27,096 nt of DNA from a virus. A model generated the notes under the pieces. That model saw only the letters and a list, made by a program, of their open reading frames with translations. It did no database searches and was not told where the DNA came from. Below, piece after piece: positions 7,772 through 15,871 of this stretch; positions within the stretch are counted from its first letter, which is position 1, and each line of letters begins with the position of its first letter. Location: positions 1 through 27,096 of the IMG/VR virus record IMGVR_UViG_3300025732_000222; one strand, given 5' to 3'. The position numbers were made by a program, and so were the translations under genes.

Positions 7772-9981
7772 TGTCAATTTCAAACCCAATATCGTTCATT
7801 GTAAAGAATCAACTTCCCGAATTCATTCGGGACGATCTAGACAACAAATATGAAAATTTCGTTGCGTTCATTAAAGCATACTATGAGTGGTTAGAAGAAG
7901 AAAATGGAATAACAGCTGAATCCAGAAGTCTTCTTTCTTATGCTGATATTGATAAGACCACCTCAGAGTTTATTCAATATTTCAGTAAAAAGTTTCTACC
8001 ATATTTCCCAGAAGATTTGGTCAACGATAAAGCTAAGTTAATCAAAACAATCAACGATTTTTATGCAAAAAAGGGAAGTATCGAATCGCTGAAGTTCCTA
8101 TTCAGAATTCTTTATAATGAAGATATTGAGATAGTATTACCGAAAGAAAATATTCTCAGAGCATCCGATGGTAAATGGAGAATCCCAAGAACACTCAGAT
8201 TAACAGTTGAAAATACACCATCGAGTTTTGATCTGAGTTCAATTGTTAAGCGATTAGCTGTTGGTCAATTATCAAAGGCGTCTTGCGTTATCGAAGGCGC
8301 ATACAGAACCATTGACGTTGGTACTGGCGCAGAAATTATTGAAATTTATGTCTCAAATGTTCGAAAGACTTTTGAGAATGGTGAATTGCTTGACGTAACT
8401 TATGTCGATGATAATGGTGAACAAGGAGTTCTTCTGTCAGAAAGAATTATTGGCGCATTATCAAACGTTCGTATCAATTCAAGATATAGGGGATTAAAGT
8501 ATAAGACTGGCGATCCTGTTGTTTTAATTGGTGGGTTATCGGATAATCCAGCAATATCAACCGCTGAAGCTAGAGTTGTTGTAAACGAAGTTACGGACGG
8601 TAGAATACAAACAGTTGCTGTATCGAAAGGTGGATTTGGGTTCAGAATAAAACCAAACACTGAGGTTGATATTATACCATCTGCAATTGATGTTGCTCGC
8701 GGTGATGTTGTTGATGCTGTTGTTGAAGTTACCGAAGTCACCAACACTATCCCATTTACATATAATTTAGATTCAATTGATCAATATGCATCAATTCAGC
8801 TTAATGCAGCATCATATGGTTTTCCAAATTTAACTACAGCAAATATAGCGACTGTTTTAAGCGAAGCGTTTGAATTTGAAACGGTCAATATCGGGGCGAT
8901 ATCAAAAGTAAAAATCAGATCACCAGGATCAAAATATACTGAGGTCCCAACAATTGATGTTAATTCTTTTTATGACACAACAACATCAGAAAATTATTTC
9001 AATGATATATTTTTTGCTGGCGAAGATACTCCCGCAAATAGAACAGCATGGGAAGCATCCAGGCAATCATTTCTAAATCTTGGAATTATAGCCAATGTTC
9101 AAATCGTTACTGGCGGAACTGGATACAATACAAGTACAGATAAAATTTATGTGAATAGAAATGCTGGTGGTGGTTATGGGGCGAATATCACATTTACAGT
9201 AGATGGGACTGGGAAAATTACTTCTTTGACGTTGGTTTCTGGCGGAGAAGGATACATTGGACCGAAAGGATCGGTTGAACTGGTAGTCAGAAATAAAAAC
9301 AATGTTTATGCTTCTGCAGCTGGCACTGGCGCGAGTTTAATAGCGTATCGATATGGTGAGGGTGATGAGATTGTTTCGACAGTAGAAGATGTTGGTAGGA
9401 TTAAAAACTTTAGATTATTGAGTAGAGGTAGTGGTTATGTTGATACGCCAGTTGTCTCTCTTAAAGTAAAAGATATCGAAATTGCTGCCATCGATGATCC
9501 GATAAATACATTTGTAGAAAAACAAATGGTGTATCAAGGTAATTTATCTTCTCCAACATTTAGAGCTAATGTTGATCAATACATATCATCAAGCGGAGTT
9601 CTAAGAGTTTACAACTATAATGGGTCTTTGAATACTTCTGCAAATCTGACAATAACGGCAACAGATTCAACTCCACAATATAATGTGGATATTATTTCAG
9701 AAATAAATTACGGCAATGGTCTTGCCCGAGCAAATGCTGAATTTTTGAATGGTCTAATTATCTATAATGGATATTATCTAAATACTGACGGGTTCTTGAG
9801 CTCAGATAAAAAATTGCAAGATTCCAGAAAGTATCACAATTTCTCATACGTTATAGTAACAGAACAGTCATTAAACAATTATAAACAAGCATTGTTGGAT
9901 GTCTTACATCCAATCGGAATGAAACCATTGGGAACGAAAAAGATTATCGATGTGGTGACGACAGGATTTACTTTCTCATGA
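7771..9981 (+). CDS. 7: Baseplate wedge protein, gp7-like
   Basis: 736 aa. Residues about 28-46 (ENFVAFIKAYYEWLEEENG) and about 92-117 (INDFYAKKGSIESLKFLFRI, followed by LYNEDIEI) match, as I recall it, the C-terminal third of T4 gp7, which has the same acidic helix followed by a YSTKGIEASYKFLFKVLYNEE-like segment. The C-terminus from about residue 686 (YHNFSYVIVTEQSLNNYKQA, then LLDVLHPIGMKPLG) fits the end of that region, where T4 has FVHPVGF. T4 gp7 is 1032 aa, so the N-terminal part is missing here. The middle holds at least three Gly-x-Gly-Tyr modules (about 237-305, 370-395, 440-565). It lies between gp6 and gp8, where gp7 belongs. The functional name is an inference. Confidence 0.7.
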   Translation: MSISNPISFIVKNQLPEFIRDDLDNKYENFVAFIKAYYEWLEEENGITAESRSLLSYADIDKTTSEFIQYFSKKFLPYFPEDLVNDKAKLIKTINDFYAKKGSIESLKFLFRILYNEDIEIVLPKENILRASDGKWRIPRTLRLTVENTPSSFDLSSIVKRLAVGQLSKASCVIEGAYRTIDVGTGAEIIEIYVSNVRKTFENGELLDVTYVDDNGEQGVLLSERIIGALSNVRINSRYRGLKYKTGDPVVLIGGLSDNPAISTAEARVVVNEVTDGRIQTVAVSKGGFGFRIKPNTEVDIIPSAIDVARGDVVDAVVEVTEVTNTIPFTYNLDSIDQYASIQLNAASYGFPNLTTANIATVLSEAFEFETVNIGAISKVKIRSPGSKYTEVPTIDVNSFYDTTTSENYFNDIFFAGEDTPANRTAWEASRQSFLNLGIIANVQIVTGGTGYNTSTDKIYVNRNAGGGYGANITFTVDGTGKITSLTLVSGGEGYIGPKGSVELVVRNKNNVYASAAGTGASLIAYRYGEGDEIVSTVEDVGRIKNFRLLSRGSGYVDTPVVSLKVKDIEIAAIDDPINTFVEKQMVYQGNLSSPTFRANVDQYISSSGVLRVYNYNGSLNTSANLTITATDSTPQYNVDIISEINYGNGLARANAEFLNGLIIYNGYYLNTDGFLSSDKKLQDSRKYHNFSYVIVTEQSLNNYKQALLDVLHPIGMKPLGTKKIIDVVTTGFTFS

Positions 9982-10472
9982 AGATATTTACCAAAAATAC
10001 AGCTATAGTTGGAACTGTTACTCTTGATCCTGAAAACAGAACAGGAAACGTTGTCGGGTTTTCTATCAACTTCACATCTAATGTTTCAAGTAATGACATC
10101 ATCATTTTAAATAATAATATTGAAACTAGGAAACAAGTAAAAGTTGTTGTGAATGTTAATACTTCTTCGCTATTGACGTTGGAAAGCAACACCAAATTCT
10201 ATGGTGATGGATATATTAACGTCCCATATAATTCTAACACGATTACATTCACATCAAATACATATACTTTGAATCTAGTTGCAAATGATATTGTGAAATT
10301 TAAATTCAATTCTAGCAACATAAGTGGAAAAATATTGAGCGGAAGCGGAAAAACATACACGATAAATACTTCTTCTGCGACATTCACGGCAAACGCAAAT
10401 CTGGTGAGTTATGCTGTTTACCCATACTTCGACAATGTTTCTTTCGAAATACTTAAACAAATTCAAGAGTAG
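9978..10472 (+). CDS. Small beta-rich structural protein of unknown function
   Basis: 164 aa, not recognised. It overlaps the gp7-like gene by four bases (ATGA) and ends 6 nt before gp8, so it is embedded in the wedge operon and is probably co-translated. The composition is Asn, Ser, Thr and Val rich with alternating hydrophobic residues, for example TGNVVGFSINFTSNVSSNDI and TYTLNLVANDIVKFKFNSS, suggesting a small beta-sandwich. There is no signal peptide, transmembrane segment or cysteine. Context suggests a baseplate accessory or a connector between gp7-like and gp8 proteins. It could also be a detached domain of one of these. Confidence 0.7.
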   Translation: MKIFTKNTAIVGTVTLDPENRTGNVVGFSINFTSNVSSNDIIILNNNIETRKQVKVVVNVNTSSLLTLESNTKFYGDGYINVPYNSNTITFTSNTYTLNLVANDIVKFKFNSSNISGKILSGSGKTYTINTSSATFTANANLVSYAVYPYFDNVSFEILKQIQE

Positions 10473-10478
10473 AATTTA

Positions 10479-12086
10479 ATGAAGAGCCTAAGCACCATAC
10501 AAAATAGAGTTTACATGGCTAAAGAGTATGAAGAAGCCATTACGCTTGAAGCTAACACTTATGTTGGGATTGGAAAATCAACACAATGGCCACAGAGTGA
10601 TGCGTTGATTACCGATTCAGTTGAGACTGTTGAAGCTCTAGATAACGTGTATAAGAATTTAGTTTCTGTGAAAAAGATTAATGGCGCTGATATTAATTTG
10701 GTTGCCCCTAGAGTTGACTGGGCAAATAACACCGCCTATACCGAATACACTGAAAAAACTGAGTTGTTTACTTACGAGTCCAAAACTCAGCTCCCAGCAA
10801 ATGTTTCTGCAACAATATCAACCATGAATGTTGTTGGTAGCGCAGACACATATTTTACATCGAACCTGAGTATTGGTGAAATTATTCTAATTGACGGCGA
10901 TGGTATCAATGTACCAAGGGTCAGAAAAGAAATCGTTTCGATCACAAACAATCGTCATCTGATGGTAAATAGTTCGTTCGACTACACATACACTCAAAAC
11001 ACATATAGTAAAGTTGAGAATTTATATCCTCAGTATGCAAATAAATTTTATGTGAGAAATACCAGGGATCAAGTCTTCAAGTGCCTCTTTAATAACGGCG
11101 GCGCAGAATCAACTGTTATGCCAGAAATTGATATTGGTGGGCAATTACCCGAAAATCCATACATTCAAACGTCAGATGGTTATCGATGGAAATATCTGTA
11201 TACAATACCATCTGGTCTGAAAGAAAAGTTTTTTGATTCTCAGTGGATGCCAGTAATCAATGATGAGATTGTCAGTGATGCTGCTGTCAATGGTAGAATT
11301 GATATCATTGATATTGTGAATGGTGGTACAGGATATGTCTCAAATGGAACATCAGCATCAGCGAATATAATTTCAATTATTGGAGATGGAACAGGGGCGA
11401 ACGTAACAGCAAATGTTCTGAACGGTGTTATTGTTGGCGTGAATATTTTGAATGGTGGGTCTGGATATACGAATGCAACAATACAAGCAACAGGAACTGG
11501 AGCGAATGCTAATTTAATTGCAGTTATCAGCCCTCGTGGCGGTCATGGGTCAAATGTTGATATTGAACTTGGCGCAACGCATTTAATGATATCAGTTGAA
11601 CTTGATGGAACGGTAAATGGGAATTTCCCAACAGAAAATGATCAGGAAAATTTCAAATACAGACAAATTTCTCTGCTGAAAAATGTTAGAGAAACTGATG
11701 GTGGTGCGATTGGAAACGACTCAACATATGTCGCAACATATGTTGTTACAACATCAACAACGCTCGGTTCTGGTAGATTCTATTTGAACGATAAAGTCTA
11801 TCAAGGTCCTTCTTATGCCGCAGCGACATTCGTCGGTACAATTGCTTTCTGGGATGAGACTTCTAATGAAATCTGGATAAATAACACTAGCGGAACAATA
11901 ACTGATAATGCAGAATTAAAAAGTTATAGTGAGGTTGGGAATCCAACAACTTCCGTTGAAGTGTTTAATATTGTAGAGCCAGAAATACAAGCATTTAGTG
12001 GCGATGTTCTTTATGTTAGAAACAATTCTGCTATCGAAAGAGATGATGATCAAGCAGAACAAATTAGAATACTAGTTTCATTTTAG
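10479..12086 (+). CDS. 8: Baseplate wedge subunit gp8
   Basis: 535 aa, against 334 aa for T4 gp8. Matches to gp8 run along the length: YVGIGKSTQWPQSDALITDS near residue 28, the DGYRWKYLYTIPSG segment at about 232-245 (T4 has GYVWEYLFEIP), NFKYRQISLL at about 390-400 (T4 GFRQISII), and the C-terminus with GDVLYVRNNSAIERDDDQAE before QIRILVSF, ending like T4. The extra length lies mainly in residues about 270-360, a Gly-x-Gly-Tyr beta-module (IVNGGTGYVS, ILNGGSGYTN). A GAG motif lies upstream of the ATG. In T4, gp8 binds gp7 and gp10 in the wedge arm, consistent with its neighbours here. Confidence 0.9.
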   Translation: MKSLSTIQNRVYMAKEYEEAITLEANTYVGIGKSTQWPQSDALITDSVETVEALDNVYKNLVSVKKINGADINLVAPRVDWANNTAYTEYTEKTELFTYESKTQLPANVSATISTMNVVGSADTYFTSNLSIGEIILIDGDGINVPRVRKEIVSITNNRHLMVNSSFDYTYTQNTYSKVENLYPQYANKFYVRNTRDQVFKCLFNNGGAESTVMPEIDIGGQLPENPYIQTSDGYRWKYLYTIPSGLKEKFFDSQWMPVINDEIVSDAAVNGRIDIIDIVNGGTGYVSNGTSASANIISIIGDGTGANVTANVLNGVIVGVNILNGGSGYTNATIQATGTGANANLIAVISPRGGHGSNVDIELGATHLMISVELDGTVNGNFPTENDQENFKYRQISLLKNVRETDGGAIGNDSTYVATYVVTTSTTLGSGRFYLNDKVYQGPSYAAATFVGTIAFWDETSNEIWINNTSGTITDNAELKSYSEVGNPTTSVEVFNIVEPEIQAFSGDVLYVRNNSAIERDDDQAEQIRILVSF

Positions 12087-12095
12087 GAAAAATAA

Positions 12096-15000
12096 ATGCC
12101 AATTGAATTCAACGTCAATCCCTATAATGATGATTTTAACGCGGACAATGGTCCACGAGAAAACAACTATATGCGCATTCTGTTTAAGCCAGGATACGCA
12201 GTACAAGCTCGTGAACTGACACAACTACAAACCGCAATACAAAATCAGATTAAACTGTTTGGCGACCACATTTTTAAAGATGGATCGCAGGTTCTTGGTG
12301 GACATTTGACGCTAGACACTGCAGTTATATCTTTGAAACTGCAAAATCAATTCGGCAATACAGATATCGATATTACTGAATTCGATAAACAAATCATCAC
12401 AAATAATACTGGCACTGTACAGAATAAAAAGGCTAGAGTAATTGCAGTTGATGATACTCAAGAATATAAAACTTTAATGATTCGATATGTTCGAGGTATA
12501 GAATTCCAAGATGGAGATTCCATCAAAGTAGTCCCTGGTGATTCCCCAAAAGCAACATTGTTGGCAGTAAATTCAGCTAATGTTGGTTCGGTTGTATCAA
12601 TCAACGAAGGTGTATTTTATGTAAATGGATTCTTCGTCAGCGTACCTGAGCAAACAATTGTTCTTGACCCATATTCTAGGAAACCAACATACAGAGTTGG
12701 ATTAGAAATTGAAGAGACCATTGTCGATGAATCTGTTGATACTTCTCTACTCGATCCAGCGCAAGAATCTTTCAACTACCAAGCTCCTGGCGCTGACAGA
12801 TATCAGTTTAATCTTGTTCTATCAAAAAGAGCATTAGATTCTCTAGACGATAGCAGCTTCTTTGAGTTGCTTCGGGTTGAGAATGGCGTAATCACAAAGC
12901 AAGTAAAATATCCAGTTTATTCTGAAATTGAAAAGACGCTCGCAAGAAGAACATACGATGAATCTGGGAATTACACGGTATTTCCTTTCAGAGCATCCGC
13001 ATCTGACATAGCAACAGACGATTCAAAAATCAGCGTTGATATTGAGCCTGGAAAGGCATATATTAATGGATTCGAGCTGGAGACAGTAGGAACAACATCA
13101 ATACCTGTTAATAAAGCAAGAACAACAGCTTTAGTAACTGACTATGATCTCTCCTTAGAATTTGGAAATTACATTACAGTAAAGAATTTCTTTGGTGCGA
13201 ATAGCGGAATTTTTGATACTACAAATTTCGCAAATCTAGATATGCACATCGTTCCTACTGCAAATATCAATACAACTTCAGCAATAACATATAATTATAC
13301 TTTGGCTGGAACTGCGAGAGCTAGATCTTTACAAAGAAATAGTGGATCGAAACTTGATCTTTATATTATCGATCAGAATATGACGAAGAATACATTCAAC
13401 GTTGCAGCAACTTCAAATTCAACAGCGTTCACCTTCCCATCATCATATCCAATTGATCCTGCAGGATTGTATAATGACATCTCATTTACTGTAACCGCAG
13501 GAACTGGGATTGGACAAACAAGAAGAATTGTTACATACGATACATCAAGAGTTGCAACAGTTGATAGAGCATTTGATACCAACCTCGATACGAGTTCTCA
13601 AGTAACATTAAATTTTGCAATCGAAGATGTAAATAGTATTACTGTTAGACCAACAACTTATGGCGCTTCAGTGTATGGAGCGAAAAGCGCGTCTACCGCA
13701 TATTTCCCATCGATGGATGTTGATAGTCTAAGTCAGTCGAGTGAAGGTTTCACATTCTTAAGCAGAGCAAGTTTCAATAAACTTATATTCCCACTCCCAG
13801 AAACTTATATTTCTAGATCTAATTTTAGTGACGTTGATTTTGTACACAGAAAACTTCTTACAAATCAAACATTCACTAGTGGCCAATACACAATAACACT
13901 TTCTGGAAAAGAAAAATTTTATTATGGAACAAATTCAACGTATCTGTCGAATTCAAATGTAGAAGAAAATTTCATTGTTATAGTCAGAGATAAAGGCTCT
14001 TCTAGCTTCAGTAATGGTCAACTATTGACATTATCAACAGTGGCATCAAATGGAATTTATCGCCTTGGCGAAACTCAAGTTAGAATTGAAGCTGGGGCTT
14101 CAACTTTCACTGGAGATATTTTCGTTAACGTCAAAGTTGAAGACGCTGACGTCAGCCCATCTATCGTCAAACAAAAAATTCTGAAGGGCACAAAAACATC
14201 AATTTCCGATGTAGATTACAATAACGCAACTTTATCAGTTACTGGTGAAGCGAATACTAAAATCGATGCGGCGAATGGCGTTGTTTGGTTTACAAGATAT
14301 TCTGATATAAACAAAACACCAGGCGTTAAGCAGTCATTGTATATTTCCGATGTCATTAAAATTAATAAAATCTTCGACTCTGGAAATACTCAATTCAGAC
14401 CAAATGCAACAAATGCTGTAGATATTACAGAACGATATCTGTTTGAAACTGGTCAGCGCGATAATTATTATGATCATGGATCAATCATTCTTAAAGATGG
14501 TAAATCGCCACCAACGGGTCAAACTGCTGTTCTCTTGACATATTTTGATCACAGTGGTTCTGATGGGTTCTTTACCGCAGAATCTTATAGTGCGAGTCAT
14601 CTATCAAATAATTTTGTTGGTGTTTACTCATCAGCTACTGTTGGCACAACATCACTAGCAGATACAATTGACTTCAGACCAAGAAGAACTGATGGAACAA
14701 CTGCGTTCACATTTACTGGTCTGAAACTGCCGTTTACTGACGAATCAATGGAATTAAACTATGGATATTATATTCCAAGGATTGATAAAGTTGTAGCGAC
14801 TTCAAATAAAGATTTCAAAGTTATTCCTGGAATTCCTTCGAAATATCCAAAACCACCAAATGACGTTCCAGATACAATGACATTGTATACAATGTTCGTT
14901 CCGCCATACACAAAAAAAGCTGCGGATGTGAAGTTTAAGTTCCATGAAAATCGTAGATATACGATGAGAGATATTGGTCGTATTGAAAAGAGAGTTGAGC

Positions 15001-15854
15001 GACTTGAATATTACACTCAATTGAGTCTACTCGAACAACAGGCTAGAGATGAAACATATTTTTATGAAGATAGAATCATTGAGAAAGAAAAGTATGGAAT
15101 TCTGGTTGATCAATTTGATGGATTCAATATTGCTGACAATAAGAATCCAGATCTACTTTGCCACATTTCATTTAATCAATTGAAGCCATTTAAGAAAATA
15201 ACACAAATTGATCTTCAACTTTTATCTAGCAGTGGAAATTATAAATTAAATGATAAGACCTATTCTTTATCTTATACTGAAGAAGAAATGATATCGCAAA
15301 ACACTGCAACGAAGGCTACAACTGTTCAGCCATATTTGTTTGGGACCTATAATGGTAGCGTTGATTTGACACCAGAAATTGATAACTGGATTTCTGAAAC
15401 ATTTTCTCCTGCAGTTGTTTCGACCGATACAGTTGAGAATCAAATACCTCGAACATTTGAGGATGTTGCATCTGCATTTACATCTCTAGTATCAACACCA
15501 GCAGCTACATCAGAACCCCAACCAACAACGACCACTACAACAGCACAAACTGGGGAAACGCTAAATCATACTGGATTTGATAATCCACTATTTGACACGC
15601 CTCCGAATGAGTCTTCAACTGTGGCTGGTATAGTTGATGCTGTTGCTGGATTTGGGGAAATAAACTTTAATGGGATATTCCCAATCACACCAATTGGTGA
15701 TATATCAGGACTCTCGAATTGGTCAATAGCAATAAGCAATCAATTGGGATTGGTTCGAACCGCAGATGATTCCGATATTCCAAGATTCAACAATCAAAGT
15801 GGTGGTGGCAGAAGTACTGTGGGTACTGGTGCTGGAACCCGACGACCCAGATAA
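12096..15854 (+). CDS. Large DUF4815-type virion structural protein (baseplate periphery or fibre)
   Basis: 1252 aa. The N-terminus is the conserved start of the phage DUF4815 family: NPYNDDFN, NNYMRILFKPGYAVQARELT and FGDHIFKDGSQV within the first 65 residues. Other family stretches are DTIDFRPRRTDGT near residue 855, a helical segment RIEKRVERLEYYTQLSLLEQ near 965, and PYLFGTYNGSVDLTPEIDNW near 1080. The last 120 residues are a Thr/Pro/Gly-rich tail ending in basic RRPR. Such proteins are virion components in marine T4-like phages, probably at the outer baseplate; no enzymatic motif is seen. An AGGA precedes the ATG. It sits directly after gp8 and may take the place of T4 gp9/gp10, which are not recognisable here. 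Confidence 0.8.
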   Translation: MPIEFNVNPYNDDFNADNGPRENNYMRILFKPGYAVQARELTQLQTAIQNQIKLFGDHIFKDGSQVLGGHLTLDTAVISLKLQNQFGNTDIDITEFDKQIITNNTGTVQNKKARVIAVDDTQEYKTLMIRYVRGIEFQDGDSIKVVPGDSPKATLLAVNSANVGSVVSINEGVFYVNGFFVSVPEQTIVLDPYSRKPTYRVGLEIEETIVDESVDTSLLDPAQESFNYQAPGADRYQFNLVLSKRALDSLDDSSFFELLRVENGVITKQVKYPVYSEIEKTLARRTYDESGNYTVFPFRASASDIATDDSKISVDIEPGKAYINGFELETVGTTSIPVNKARTTALVTDYDLSLEFGNYITVKNFFGANSGIFDTTNFANLDMHIVPTANINTTSAITYNYTLAGTARARSLQRNSGSKLDLYIIDQNMTKNTFNVAATSNSTAFTFPSSYPIDPAGLYNDISFTVTAGTGIGQTRRIVTYDTSRVATVDRAFDTNLDTSSQVTLNFAIEDVNSITVRPTTYGASVYGAKSASTAYFPSMDVDSLSQSSEGFTFLSRASFNKLIFPLPETYISRSNFSDVDFVHRKLLTNQTFTSGQYTITLSGKEKFYYGTNSTYLSNSNVEENFIVIVRDKGSSSFSNGQLLTLSTVASNGIYRLGETQVRIEAGASTFTGDIFVNVKVEDADVSPSIVKQKILKGTKTSISDVDYNNATLSVTGEANTKIDAANGVVWFTRYSDINKTPGVKQSLYISDVIKINKIFDSGNTQFRPNATNAVDITERYLFETGQRDNYYDHGSIILKDGKSPPTGQTAVLLTYFDHSGSDGFFTAESYSASHLSNNFVGVYSSATVGTTSLADTIDFRPRRTDGTTAFTFTGLKLPFTDESMELNYGYYIPRIDKVVATSNKDFKVIPGIPSKYPKPPNDVPDTMTLYTMFVPPYTKKAADVKFKFHENRRYTMRDIGRIEKRVERLEYYTQLSLLEQQARDETYFYEDRIIEKEKYGILVDQFDGFNIADNKNPDLLCHISFNQLKPFKKITQIDLQLLSSSGNYKLNDKTYSLSYTEEEMISQNTATKATTVQPYLFGTYNGSVDLTPEIDNWISETFSPAVVSTDTVENQIPRTFEDVASAFTSLVSTPAATSEPQPTTTTTTAQTGETLNHTGFDNPLFDTPPNESSTVAGIVDAVAGFGEINFNGIFPITPIGDISGLSNWSIAISNQLGLVRTADDSDIPRFNNQSGGGRSTVGTGAGTRRPR

Positions 15855-15871
15855 AAGAGAAAGGTAAATAA

